Assembly (NCBI GenBank): GCA_022457155.1
Contig: JAJGOT010000600.1
Location: 244,501-308,500, forward strand
Length of the DNA: 64,000 nt
DNA from: Cladopsammia gracilis
Taxonomy: Eukaryota; Cnidaria; Anthozoa; Scleractinia; Dendrophylliidae
Direction of reading: 5' to 3'
Shown here piece by piece: positions 10,412-21,944 of the stretch (within the stretch, counting starts at the first letter, position 1; the number at the start of each line of letters is the position of its first letter). Position numbers and translations under genes: made by a program. The notes under the pieces were generated by a model. The model was not told the DNA's origin, did no database searches, and was given only the letters and a program-made list of their open reading frames with translations.

Positions 10412-11629
10412 ACAGGATTTGATTGGCTAGTTTCAAAACAATAACATCTAAAACGGAAGTAAAAAATCTGGATTAGTTGCCGGGAAATCGGTCAAGAAAT
10501 CGCAAATGTAACTTGCCTTTAAAGACTTTAAACTGTCAGAAGGTATTGGCTTGGGACGCTTATACTTGGGAATCACTATGATGATTTTCAACGACAAAGA
10601 CTGCGTGTTTCAAATACTAGATTTTGTTAATTAGAGCAAGAAGTTCGATCGAGGATTCCTTTGGCTGAGCGTAGCCAACATGGCCTGGTCACGTTAACAA
10701 AACTTCACCGTCCCACCTGGGATTATCAATTACGGCCAGTATCCGGAGAAACTATTTTGTGGATCAGAACATATCAGTGAATCGCCTGAGCATGCAGTAG
10801 TTCACGACGAGTAACAAGCAGCTGCATCGCGGGTCTGGTTTACTAACTGTGGCATGTGCATTTATAAATATCAAAGGTACTGGATTATTTCTACCAAAAT
10901 CCACATTTCGTGATAAAATTTGTCACCCTTTTTGAATTCCAGTATATTACGTGTTGCTGTTCATTTATGGATATTATATCTGGCTTCACGATTTCATTAC
11001 ATTCCACTGCATTTTATCAGATTTGTCAGTTGGCTATTCCCCGAGCTAGGGTGACCGCTTAATAGAGGCTCCACTGAATATTTTTTACATAACATTCCTT
11101 TAACCATCATGATCAGGTATGGACTGTCTTGTGACCCTTTAATTCCACTGTATTATTACGAAGGTGAAATAAACGTTATGATGGTTCACTTCACTTTTCT
11201 AATTAATTTGTTGTTTTTATAACAATAATCCATATATTGCAATTTTTTGTTTATTTTTTATGGAAAATATAATTTGGGCAATTATCATACTCAATGGCTT
11301 CACACTAGGGCTTCCAAGTATATCCTAAGTGCCCTTGAAACCAAGTTTGAATGTGAAAGAGTAAATTGTGCATACTTGAACCCTTCTTTGTGATCATGGA
11401 AATGTGTCTGGTTATGTCTGGTAGTATGCAAAGAAAATCCATTGCAAGTACTCTTTTCTCAGTTTCCTTGCCTTTCCCTGCACATCTATTCCAGTAACTG
11501 ACTGTTTGTAACAGGCTAACAGAATGCTGATCAGGACATGTGGTGCAGCTATCTGCCAACTTGCTTTCTGCTACAGAAACTGTCTATGTGGGCCATACAT
11601 GTATGTGTTTTGGGGGAAATAGTTTAAAA

Positions 11630-11924
11630 CAGGGACAGATCCAGGAATTTCTGAAAGGGGGGGTCTGGGTGCATGCCCCTCGGAAAACGTTTCTGATTTT
11701 ACCCTCTAAAATGCCACTTCCAACATTCCTGAGACTTGAAAAGCATTTGTTAAGTCAAAAACTTGACAATCAGTCAATTGGTGGAAGTGAAACAACTAGG
11801 TATAAAACAATTTTATTCTATTTTTTTTTAAGAACCATATGGGAGACACAGGTCTGGTAGGGGAAGGGGGTGGATCCAGACCCCCCCCCCCCCACCCCCG
11901 ACCCGCCCCCTGGATCCGCCACTG
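11630..11924. mobile_element. hAT-like MITE, TIR CAGKGRCRGATCCAGG
   Basis: Left end CAGGGACAGATCCAGG and right end CCTGGATCCGCCACTG are inverted repeats with two mismatches. CAG-starting ends of this kind are usual for hAT elements. I could not find a clean 8-bp duplication. It lies in the part of unit 1 that unit 2 lacks. Confidence 0.6.
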
Positions 11925-12187
11925 TAAAATACCCTTGTTTGGTAATGAGGACAAGATAGTTGTTGGTGTACCAACTACTCTTGCTTTTTTCTTAAAATAA
12001 TAAAGCTCAGCCTTTTTTAAATGGTGCTTTAAGCATCCAGCACACTAAGTATTTCCTCGTTGACAAATTATCTGTGAAACTGCTAACACGGTAGTACATG
12101 GATACCCTCCATGCCTGAAATCATTATGACAGTGCTACATCATGTGGCACAAGAACAGATAGATGATTTCCAGTTCCTGGTAGGTTG

Positions 12188-12470
12188 CCTGGGGGAGGGG
12201 AGTACTTCCCTTCTGCCGGATGGGGTCGTATTTTCACAACTGGATTGACTATAATAGGGTTACATTTTCAACAGAGTATGGGGTCGCACATTTTTGGGAT
12301 TTTTAGAGTAAGAAAATTATGGCAATTTCCTTTTTTTTTTTGTGGGTGGTATTTTTGTTCTAGTATGGATTTGGGGGATTAAAAACAAAGTGACTAAGTT
12401 TGGATCACAAAGTTTACATTTTCACAAAAGTGACAAATATGGGGTCAATAATTGGCCACAGAATAGACTA
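12188..12470. repeat. GGGGTCGTATTTTCAC-type repeat, single copy here
   Basis: Contains iterated TATGGGGTCGCAC/GGGGTCGTATTTT words and a GGGGAGTACTTCCC start resembling the GTACTCCC ends of the G-tract MITEs elsewhere in the window. The right boundary is not clear. Confidence 0.4.
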
Positions 12471-13988
12471 TTTAATAATTGGATTATGAGCTTGAGATTT
12501 CTATCTCGTGATAGTTGATGAGTTTTTATTGAATAGCAACTGCCACTGACAACTGCACATACTCACTTTCTACAACAGGTTAGATAGTGAGTAGAATAGC
12601 CAATAAGAGAACAGCATTCATGATAGAATGCTAGTAGATTTATACTAAAATGGAGTAGGGGCTCTGAGAGGCCAGCAGCAAATACCCTGGCAGTGGAAGT
12701 TGATCCAAGCACCCTCCTGGGGTAAAATATTGGCATTAGTTCATATACAAACTTTTACTGACTGGATTTTTGAGGATGAAATATTAACAAGCTTCTTTAA
12801 AAATATCTGAAGATGATGATGATGGATCTTGTTATCTGTCTTGAAAGCCTTTTATCTCTGCAGAGGCTCAAATGGAGTTTGTGGAAAGGGAGAATCTGTT
12901 GAGCGAAGTGAGTGCATGCACAAAGGAACCAAGAAGACAGATGCTGGACCTCAATCAGTCTTCATGTCTTTTGCATCTGCACACATCTTGTTTATCTAAA
13001 TCACCCTAATCCCTCTGAGCTGATGAGATGATCTAAAGCCAAAAAAGAAATTATGTTTACAGAAACAGAGAACAGTGGCCTTCAGCAGCCAAATTTAATA
13101 CAGTGATTAGAAGTGACATATTTCAGTAGTAGTAAAATATATCACTGATTGATTCACCTGCAAGCTTCTTTGACTTTTGGGATACTTGTAGATCTCCCTT
13201 GACCTTTGCAATACCAGTGGAAATGCTCTGCCTGAGCAAAGAAGTCATATGTAGATGCTAAGGGTGATTTTATTTGACAAGTTGCGCAGAAAGCCACAAC
13301 ACATTTTTCAACATTTCATAAGAGATAATTTTAATTCTCCTTATTTTTTCCCTGTTCTGTCTTAGATGAATTCAAAATGTCTGGCTAAGCTTGTACAAAA
13401 GGGAAATATTGTACAAGTTTGAAATGTCCAAAAGATGTCATTAGTGAAGTCAAAGATTTGAGTATTAAAACACCATTGATATGTGGCCGTAAGTAACATG
13501 AAATAATTTACGTATCATTGTCAGCACCTGCATATAAATCCACCTTCACATTTCAAACAGATTCCTAGAATAGCCCAGAAATTTCTAAATGTAGTCTTAA
13601 ATTATTATCTGTACCTTGACTTCTGGATGCAAAAATCTCGGAATCGGCGAGACTAGCCATAAATTGATGATAAGTTTAAAAGTCAGCCAGAGTCAGCTGA
13701 TGTATTAAAGCTTATTCAGCGGGTATTCATAAGCCAAAAATCCTCCAACTATCTGATCGCGACGATTGTTGCCATATTCACGACTCGGAAACTGCCGAAA
13801 GTTTAACGATAACATCTAACTACTCCTCGCGAAAGATAAACGTCCAACTTCTGAAATGAGACAGCCAGAATCCTGCCTTTTCTTGCACCGTGTTCTTCAT
13901 ATTGAAAGCACGTCCGCCATCTTGAAAAAAACTCTGAGCATGAGCAGAACCAACCGGAAGTGCTAGATTCTAGCCAATCAAATCCTGT

Positions 13989-14156
13989 GTCCCCAGAGCC
14001 CCTTGGCTCTCGTACTCAGGTTCCGGCGGTTAAGAGGGCCAAGCGGCTCTGGGGACGAGAATGCATAGGCCCATGAGAGCCCATTCTCGTCCCCAGAGCC
14101 GCTTGACCCTCTTAACCGCCGGAGCCTGAGTACGAGGGTTAAAGGGCTCTGGGGAC
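13989..14156. repeat. Facing hairpins H2 and H3 at the junction of the two units
   Basis: H2 (13989-14056) closes unit 1 and H3 (14089-14156) opens unit 2. Both have the GTCCCCAGAGCC / GGCTCTGGGGAC stem. The 32-bp bridge holds GCATAGGCCCATGAGAGCC, which also occurs at the ends of the palindrome 16379-18487. Confidence 0.8.
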
Positions 14157-16379
14157 GCAGGATTTGATTGGCTAGTCTGAAAACAATAAAATCTAAAACG
14201 GAAGTAAAAAATAAAGATTAGGTCACACTGCCGGGAAATCGAGTTAATGATCATTTTCTGCAGAATTCAGTCGAAAAATCGCTTTGTAGCTTGCATTTAT
14301 ATTGGATTGGGACGCTTATACTTGGGAATCACTATGTTGATTTTTTAACGACAAAGACTGCGTTTCTAAATGCTATAGTTTGTTAATTTAATAGAGCAAG
14401 AAGTTCGATCGAGGATTCCTTTGGCTGGACGAAAAAACAACATGGCCAACAAAACTTTACCGACCCAGTAGGGATTATCAATTTCAGCCAGTGTCCGGAG
14501 AAACTATTTTGTGGATCAGAACATATTAATGAATCGCCTTATTTGATAAAGCAGCAGTTCACGACGAGCAAGAAGCAGCTGGATCGCTGGTCTGGTTTAC
14601 TAAAACTGTGGCAATGTGCATTTATAAATTTCAAAGGTACTCAATTATTTCTGTCAAAATCCACATTTCGTGGTAAAGTTTGCCACCCTTCTTGAATTCC
14701 AGTATATTACGTGTAGCTGTTCATTTTTGGGTGTTATATCTGGTTTCACCATTTCATTACATTCTGTATAAACGACGGGAACGACTGTGTACTGCACTGC
14801 ATTTTATCAGATATGAAAATATATTTTTGAGATAACATTCCTTAACCATCATTTAATTCCACTGTAGACACTGTATTATTACCAAAGGTTAAATAAACGT
14901 TATGGTGGTTCACTTCATTTTTCTAATTAATTTGTTTTGTTTTTATAACAAAGTGTATCCATACATATATTGCAATTTATTATTGTTTATTTTTTTATGG
15001 AAAATATAATTTGGACAGTTATCATATTCAGTGCTCTTAAAACCAAGTTTGAATGTGAAAGAATGTAATGCACATACTTGAACCCTACATTGTAACCAAA
15101 GGAAATCCATTGCAAGTTAGTACTCTTTCCTCAGTTTTCTTGGCTTTCCCTCAGTCCACATCAATCCCAGTAACTGAATGCCTGTAACAGGCTAACAGAA
15201 TGCTGATCAGTACATGTGGTAGAGTTATCCCTCAACTTGCTTTCTGCTGTAGAAACTGTGTGGGTCATGTATGTATCTGTGTTTTGAGTGCATCTGCACT
15301 CATCTTGTTTATCTAAATCATCCTAATCCCTCTCTGAGCTGATGTGAGACAAGCTAAAGCCAAGAGTAAAGAGTGATAAGAGATGACATTCAGTGGCTGT
15401 GAAATTTATCACTGGTTGATTCACCTGCAAGCTTCTTTGACTTTTGGGCTACTTGTAGATCTCCCTTGACCTTTGCAATAACAGTGCAAATGCTCTGCCC
15501 ATGCTGAGCAAAACAGTCATGTAGATGATAAGAGTGATTTTATTAAATAGTTGCATAGAAAGCCACAACACATATTTCAACATTTCACACGACATCATTT
15601 CTCTTTATTTTTCTTCCCTGTTCAGTCTTGGATTAATTCAAAATGTCAGTCTAGTCAAGCTTGTTTAAAAGGGAAATATTGTACTTGTAAGTTTGAAATG
15701 TCCAAAAGATTTCATTAGTGAAGTCAAAGATTTGTGAATTCAAATACCATTCAGATTGATATTTGGCTGTAAATAACATCTAATAAATAACATATCATAG
15801 TCAGCCCTTACACACAAATATAAGTTATCTCGGTCATGATCGAGTATCTCAGTGCCCATTAAATTTTAACTAAACTCCATTGAAATCCACCTTTACATTT
15901 CAAATAGATTCCTGGAATAGCCCACAAATTTCAAAATGTGGTCTTAAATTGTTATCTATACCTTAAAAATCTCGGCATCGGCCAGACTAGCCATTAATTG
16001 ATGATACGTTTAAATGTCAGCTGAAGTAAGTTTGTTTATTAAAGCATAAGCAAAATCCTCCACTGAGCTATCTGATCACGAATCACGACGATTGTTACCA
16101 TATCCACGACTCGCAAACTGCCGAAAGTTTGACGATAACATCTAACTACTCCTCGCGAAAAGATAAACCTCCAACTTCTGAAATGAGACAGCCAGAATCA
16201 TGCCTTTTCTTCTACGGTGTTCTTCATGCATATTGAAGTTGAAAAAACTCAGAGCCTGCGCAGAACAACCGGAAGTCCTAGATTCTAGGACTTCCGCATC
16301 GTCTGTCCCCAGAGCCACTTGACTCTCGTACTCAGGCTCCAGCGGTTAAGAGAGTCATGCGGCTCTGGGGACGAGAATG
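14082..16379. mobile_element. Non-coding repeat unit 2 bounded by hairpin ends
   Basis: A diverged, shorter copy of unit 1 in the same orientation, with hairpins at 14089-14156 and 16305-16372. Matches to unit 1 run through its whole length with many point differences and small indels, so the duplication is old. No recognisable gene. A short perfect palindrome GGAAGTCCTAGATTC... (16271-16295) lies next to H4. Confidence 0.7.
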
Positions 16380-16451
16380 CATGAGAGCCATAGTCCATCA
16401 TGCTTTGAGAGAGTAGTCACCAGGCCCCGCTCTCAGTCTCGTAGAAACAAC

Positions 16452-16676
16452 ATGGCGGGGGAAATTAGAAACGATGGCGGAGAGACGACGAAGTTGGTAA
16501 AATACGTCAAACAAAACCTGAAGAGGGAAGAAATATTGGATTTCGTTTCCACAAAATATCCACTGTATGCTTGGAGTCTTCGTACTCTCTGTCGTCGCCT
16601 GTATTTTTTTCGATATAAAGTACATCGACTAAGAAATAGAACTGAACGATTTTATAAAAGAATCTGTGCGGAATGA
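16452..16676 (+). pseudogene. Integrase-type transposase N-terminal fragment, left arm
   Basis: From ATG 16452 the frame gives MAGEIRNDGG, then LVKYVKQNLKREEILDFVST and YAWSLRTLCRRLYFF before it loses the frame seen in the right arm. The helix-rich segment EEILDFVSTKYPLYAWSLRT resembles the helix-turn-helix region ahead of an integrase-core (Ginger-like) transposase in cnidarian genomes; I recognise this only from the general pattern. The catalytic DDE part is absent, so it cannot be active. Confidence 0.5.
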
Positions 16677-17666
16677 AGTGAATGTCCCGGGAAAGTTACT
16701 TGGTTATCGTGCGTTGTTTGAGTCTAGAGGCAAGTTACAGTATGTTACAGTATTTTAACTGATTTTATATTACTTTGTCATGTAGATGATATTCATAAGC
16801 CTTCTTTATGAGCTCTATATAGGATGTGCAAGCACTTGTTTTGAACTTGTTGTTGCCTGAAGTGCGCTAAAAAAGTTAAGCTTAATGCTATATGGTAAAC
16901 TGCAGTTGTCAGTTATCCTTTAATAGTTTCATTTATAGAGATAACGATCTTGTGTTTTAACATTTTTCAAAACATGTTTACGTTTTGTAATAATAAAGTA
17001 TTCTACCATGATTGACCATGATTGGCTGGAAATTTATTTCCATGGTTGGTCGATTGTTATGCGTCACTAACTTCCCCCCGAGCTAACTTGAGGGATGCCC
17101 AGGGGTGAGGAAGGGTCACCAGTGGTGCATCTCGTCTCCCCTCAGCCAAGGAAAGCAACAGAGGAGACGGCTGAAATCCACTATAGTCAACCCCTCCCTT
17201 TGTGTAAGGCTGACTTTTGGGCCTGAAAATGTTTCACCTATTCCCCTTTTAATGTAACAAGAAAAAAGCCAATATCACTCTGCTGCTTCCCTCGCCATCT
17301 GCTTTGAAGCAAGAACAGGCTCACCTTTATCACCCTCCCCTTCAGGAGCCTTGCCACTCTCAGAAGCCTCTATTTCATTGGCCTTGTAAAACACAGCTGC
17401 TATTGTTTTTATTTTTGGGTTTTAACTGAAATAAAGATGTATCTTGTCTTTTTAAAGTAAGCCCCTTTAAGCTTTTTGAGTATTTGGATTTCAAGGACAT
17501 AAGTAATTCCACATCTAAAATATTAAATCCACAGTGTGAGAAGTCACAACCTAGTATGGGTATGTAATAGAAACAGTAATAGCTTTTCATAAATATATGT
17601 TATGTTTAGCCTTGAAAACAAGTGTATTAGGAAAATAATTTAGGGCATTTTTCATTTGTTCATAGA

Positions 17667-17844
17667 CCACTTTCATAATGGTGGCCGATTTATTTATTCT
17701 TTTATATGTATGTTAATTAGCCTCACTGGCCTCGGTAACATGTGTAATATTCAAAAGAATTTTTACTCTAAAATGAGGCCAGTGAGGCTAATTAACATAC
17801 ATATAAAAGAATAAATAAATCGGCCGCCATTATGAAAGTGGTCA
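17667..17844. repeat. Hairpin element in the centre of the palindrome
   Basis: About 67 bp of near-perfect inverted repeat (words ACTTTCATAATGG and GAGGCCAGTGAGGCTAATTA) around a 40-bp loop. Looks like a small MITE inserted between the arms. Confidence 0.75.
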
Positions 17845-18097
17845 TCATGGTAGAATACTTTATTGTTACAAAACGTAAACATGTTTTGAAAAATGTTAAA
17901 ACACAAGATCGTTATCTCTATAAATGAAACTATTAAAGGATAACTGACAACTGCAGTTTACCATATAGCATTAAGCTTAACTTTTTTAGCGCACTTCAGG
18001 CAGCAACAAGTTCAAAACAAGTGCTTGCACATCCTATATAGAGCTCATAAAGAAGGCTTATGAATATCATCTACATGACAAAGTAATATAAAATCAG

Positions 18098-18358
18098 TTA
18101 AAATACTGTAACATACTGTAACTTGCCTCTAGACTCAAACAACGCACGATAACCAAGTAACTTTCCCGGGACATTCACTTCATTCCGCACAGATTCTTTT
18201 AAATCGTTCAGTTCTATTTCATAGTCGATGTACTTTATATCGAAAAAATACAGGCCACGACAGAGAGTACGAAGACTCCAAGCATACAGTGGATATTTTG
18301 TGGAAACGAAATCCAATATTTCTTCCCTCTTCAGGTTTTGTTTGACGTATTTTACCAA
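18098..18358 (-). pseudogene. Integrase-type transposase N-terminal fragment, right arm
   Basis: Better preserved than the left-arm copy: 86 residues with LVKYVKQNLKREEILDFVST, LYFFDIKYIDYEIELNDLKE and VNVPGKLLGYRALFESRGK. The upstream DDEELKED continuation is open but lies out of frame with the only nearby ATG (18414), so one base has been lost. The LGYRA segment is where the full-length protein would go on to its catalytic core; here the frame ends within a few residues. Confidence 0.5.
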
Positions 18359-18482
18359 ATCCTCTTTCAGTTCTTCGTCGTCTCTCCGCCATCGTTTCTA
18401 ATTTCCCCCGCCATGTTGTTTCTACGAGACTGAGAGCGGGGCCTGGTGACTACTCTCTCAAAGCATGATGGTCTATGGCTCT

Positions 18483-18535
18483 CATGGGCCTATGGCCTCG
18501 ATGGGCCACGAGCAATTTTTATCTCCTGTAAGTTA
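18483..18535. repeat. Right outer end of the 10-18.5 kb composite
   Basis: GGGCCTATGGCCTCGATGGG continues to CACGAGC, the exact reverse complement of 10309-10336. It is followed by ATCTCCTGTAAGTT, whose reverse complement also begins the related repeat at 32390. Confidence 0.65.
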
Positions 18536-18727
18536 ATGTTTAACTTACAGGAGTTTATGTGGGCTAACATGCATTCTTTATGCATTTTTGTTAGCAAAAA
18601 ATGCGTTAGATACTATTAATAGCATTTTTAGTGAATTTGTGGGGACATTCCTGTTGCATTTTTGTTAGCACATTACTGTTCTATCTGTCATCAGTCCTAC
18701 GTCACTACGGAGTACCATGAGAAGAAG

Positions 18728-19431
18728 ACCACGAGCTTCTCAAATCTCTCGAGGCTGACCTCATTGATGATAAAAATATTGGCGCCAAAATAAATCAAAG
18801 CTTGGCTAACATAGCGTCCAAATGGTGGGGCATCACCCTTCCCAACGATAAGCTCAAAGCACTACTGGCTAAACACCCCAAACCTAAAAATTGCGCCGAC
18901 ATATCCACCGTAAGAGTCAACCCAGAAATTTGGGATCAAATGAATAATTCTAAGCGCAAAGCCGACCTGAGAGTCAGTAACATACAACAAGCCTTACAGG
19001 AAGCCACTTTCGCTATTTTAAAAGCAAGTGATCGATTAGTGGACCAGAAACCGCACACAGATAAAGAAACACTGGCCGCTAATATCGACGCCATTGTCCT
19101 AATAGGTCACGCTGTCGGGGGGGGGGGGGGGGCCGGGGGGGAGCTTTCCCGCTTACGCCGAGAGCAGATTAAACCGGCCCTTAAAGCTGAATTTCATTCG
19201 CTTTGCACCCAGGCAAATGAGTCGGCCAGTCGTTCAGATTTGCTATTTGGGGCCGACTTAGCCAAACAAGTGCGCGATGCTAAAGATACGAACAACCTTG
19301 GGAAAGCCATAGGCGCAGGCAAATCTGGCGCGACACGTTTTTCCCGCCCATACAATTCCCATTATGATAACAAGCACAGGGCACAAAAGAATTTTGGCAA
19401 ACACTCCAGGCCTGGAGAGAGCAAGCCGTAA
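18728..19431 (+). pseudogene. DIRS Gag-like ORF1
   Basis: The frame is open upstream of 18802 and reads DHELLKSLEADLIDDKNIG, then SLANIASKWWGITLPNDKLK, VRVNPEIWDQM, LSRLRREQIKPALKAEFHSL and DLLFGADLAKQVRD. These blocks match the Gag-like protein of cnidarian DIRS elements as I know the family. At 19118-19141 a G-run translates as GGGGGAGG inside the conserved HA..ELSRLRR block, keeping the frame. The C-terminal part is basic and glycine-rich, fitting nucleic-acid binding. The true start is not visible. Confidence 0.7.
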
Positions 19432-19517
19432 TTTTAGGGAAGGACCAGAAAAAACCACCTCCAAGAACCCAACTGAGAGGACATAATACAATCTCTGAAA
19501 AACATAAAAAAATCGGT

Positions 19518-19919
19518 CGGGGGGCGGGGGGTACTCCCTATAACGGGCTATACGGGGATGGTCCGCCCGAAAGGGGTACCTTTTTGAGGCTGGAGGTGTA
19601 TGAAAGGGTCGGGATTTCACGAGTTGAAGTATATGAAAGGGTAGGGATTTCACGAAGAATAGGAAAGGGTAGCGAAAACACGAGTTGAAGCATAAAAAGG
19701 GTAGGGAAAACTGCCATTTAAGTATTATGAAAGGGCCTTTCAAAATATATTAAACAGATGCACATAAAGGCTATATGAAAGAGGTACCATTTTCAATGAA
19801 AGGTATATGAAAGCGGTACCTTTTCTGTCAAAAACGGTATATCAAAGGGTAAGGGTTTGGACCTCGGGGCGGAGCATCCCCGTACAAAACTTTGTTAAGT
19901 ACCCCCCCCCCCCCCCCCC
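19518..19919 (+). mobile_element. G-tract MITE, family A copy 1
   Basis: Starts in a G-run followed by GTACTCCCTATAACGGGC and CGGGGATG, and ends GGGCGGAGCATCCCCGTAC...GTACCCCCC. Inside are repeated TATGAAAGGGGTACC words. It lies between the Gag-like and RT parts of the DIRS element. Other copies: 33876-34305 and 45944-46374. Confidence 0.75.
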
Positions 19920-19924
19920 GGAAA

Positions 19925-20341
19925 ACGGTACGTGACCTAAAGGAATATTTGGAGTCTAGATACACTAAATATAGGGCTGGTTGCATAACCAAGTCCATTA
20001 GCGCCTGGCGGCAGATCACCTCTGATAAGGAAATTCTGACATCTGTCAGAGGTGCAACGCTTGAGTTGGACACGAGGCCATTTAACACTACACGCCCACA
20101 ATCTATTTTCCCCGGGCTATTTTCTCTGTTGAAGAATGTGCCATTATTGACAATGAAATAGCAAAACTACTATCTAGAAGTATTATTGAAACAACTGATC
20201 ATGATTCTTATGAAGTGTTTTTCCCCATCTTCATTAGACCTAAGAAAGACGGGGGCCACAGACTCATTCTAAATCTCAAGGGACTAAACCAATTTGTCAC
20301 TTATCACCATTTTTAAAATGGAAACGCTCCAGTCAATAATA
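19925..20341 (+). pseudogene. DIRS reverse transcriptase, part 1
   Basis: Frames give LESRYTKYRAGCITKSISAW, then (after shifts) FPIFIRPKKDGGHRLILNLK and GLNQFVTYHHF. The RPKKDG.HR..LNLKGLN block is RT motif 1-2. A one-base change after HHF and a stop near 20160 break the frame. The next part of the protein resumes at 21483 after a MITE. Confidence 0.75.
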
Positions 20342-20348
20342 GTCCGAT

Positions 20349-21482
20349 CACAGGGAGCAGAGGAGCCAAATTTGACCTAATACGCGTTCGATCTTTGAGC
20401 TTAAAACGCGCGCTGTGTCTTGCGTTATTCGATCTGTTGTTTTCGAGTTTTTCCCCCAGCGGGACCCCAAGCGTAATCGGCGCTTTCCGGAAAGCGCAAG
20501 CTTTCCGAGCGAGGCACGAAGTGCCGAGAAGAAAAAGAGACAAGGGAAGAAACATAGTACCACGTGATTCGTTGGATGTGGACCGCAACATACTGGTGAC
20601 GGAAGTAAAAACTCCGAAAGTGACATGCCGTCAATAAAACGGAAGTTATGCCAACCATTCAAAATAGACCTTGTCACGGTTTTTCCAAATTTTTATATTG
20701 GCCTGACAGCAAAAATCCATCCACACTGCTGGAAAAAGCATCTCAAAATTAGCAAAGTGGCCGAGTTTAAAAGCGATATCTTTTAAAATAGTGGAGATAT
20801 AGCTCCGCAAATTCGAGCACATGCGGCCCAAGCTCACTATTAGATAACCGGGACGTGACCCTTGCTTTATGAGCGGTATTGTGTTACAAAGATTCGATTT
20901 ATAAAGGTTTGTATGGGAACGCAACGGTTTTGCTTCAAAACTTAAACATTCGAATCTTACGTGAATAAAATTGACTTACCCTGTTGCTGTGTTGTATTCT
21001 TTGTTGTTTGCTTGCTCCTCGGGGCGATTTAGCGCGATTTCGGCGAGTTATCGTTATTTCGGTGCTCCACTGCAGTGGAGTGGAGCACACCACGCGTATG
21101 ACGTATTTCCGTCACCAGTATGGTGCGGTCCACATCCTACGAAAGTCAACTTTGAACGCCGTAAAGAGCGATCACCGAAAAGAGCGTTTAATGGATCTCT
21201 TCATCGAAATTGTTGAAAAGCTGTCCAGAGACTGTCCATATAAAGCTACATGCCAAAAATCAGAACTTTTTATTGAATCAAAAGCGAGTAATCGGGGATA
21301 AAAAATTAGGCTCAAATATGTTTCCTCCCTTGTCTCTCTTCTTGCTGTGTAACGATTTTGTGGCGCCCACAGTCAGCAATTTGCGGTTACCCAACGGAAA
21401 GCTTCGATTACGCTTGGGGTCCCGCTGGGGCGAAAAACAGACTCGTCAGTAAACAACAGATTTGGCTCCTCTGCTCCCTGTG
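20349..21482. mobile_element. Foldback MITE, 1134 bp, inserted in the DIRS RT
   Basis: Ends CACAGGGAGCAGAGGAGCC and its reverse complement, with inverted arms of about 250 bp that carry words such as GACAAGGGAAGAAACATA and CAGCGGGACCCCAAGCGTAA. A 7-bp direct repeat GTCCGAT flanks it (20342-20348 and 21483-21489). Leaving it out restores the reading QSIIVRLVEKNCYMASLDLK, which shows the insertion point precisely. All frames inside lack domains. Confidence 0.8.
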
Positions 21483-21907
21483 GTCCGATTAGTCGAAAAG
21501 AATTGCTATATGGCCTCGCTTGACCTCAAGGACGCTTCTTATACGGTTGGCGTGAATCCCTCGCACAGAAAATACCTACGTTTCATTGGAAAAATGTCCT
21601 GTATCAGTTCACGTGCCTACCTAACAGGTTATCCTCTTGTCCCAGAAAACTCACTAAATTGCTAAAACCGCCGCTTACCGAGCTACATTTCAGCTAGTTA
21701 TATTGATGACCTTTACCTCCAAGGGAGAACATACGATCTTTGTGTCTCTAACGTGATTGACACCTTTATTCAATTCGATACCTTGGGGTTTACAATCCAC
21801 CCAGAAAAGTCTGTATTTAAACCAGCTTCCCAACGCTTAGTCCTATTAGGCTTTATTATTGACTCGGTCGCCATGACTATTACACTGACCCCTGAAAAGG
21901 CCTTGAA

Positions 21908-21911
<4 letters not shown>
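21483..21911 (+). pseudogene. DIRS reverse transcriptase, part 2 with YIDD
   Basis: Reads LVEKNCYMASLDLKDASYTV and NPSHRKYLRF, then after a frameshift SYIDDLYLQGRTYDL, where YIDD is the catalytic box, then LGFTIHPEKSVFKPASQRLV and LLGFIIDS. It stops at ALKV, where a LINE inserted. The D in SLDLKDA and the two D of YIDD are kept. Confidence 0.8.

Positions 21912-21944
<33 letters not shown>

Larger units (their letters stand above)
10339..14062. mobile_element. Non-coding repeat unit 1 bounded by hairpin ends
   Basis: Each end is about 100 bp: the word CATTCTCGTCCCCAGAGCC, an imperfect hairpin (10344-10411 and 13989-14056), and GGATTTGATTGGCTAG, in inverted orientation. The interior aligns with unit 2 (14082-16379) in the same order, with shared words such as GGGACGCTTATACTTGGGAA and AAGTTCGATCGAGGATTCCT. 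Unit 1 is longer because it holds about 1.35 kb (roughly 11615-12965) that unit 2 lacks. No open frame above about 100 codons and no domain. Confidence 0.7.
16379..18487. mobile_element. Palindromic element with about 630-bp arms
   Basis: The left arm (16379 to about 17010) and right arm (about 17848 to 18487) are inverted copies that differ by small indels. The outer ends share CATGAGAGCCATAG. The central 830 bp are not inverted apart from a small hairpin element at 17667-17844. Both arms carry the same transposase-like fragment. The ends do not show a clear target duplication. Confidence 0.75.

Noticed and set aside
10188..10436. 82-codon minus-strand ORF rich in Lys and Phe
   Set aside because: Produced by poly(A)/poly(T) runs and a terminal hairpin of repeat elements.
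20313..21452. Six overlapping ORFs of 77-109 codons
   Set aside because: All lie in the inverted arms of the 1134-bp MITE, on both strands, with no domain.
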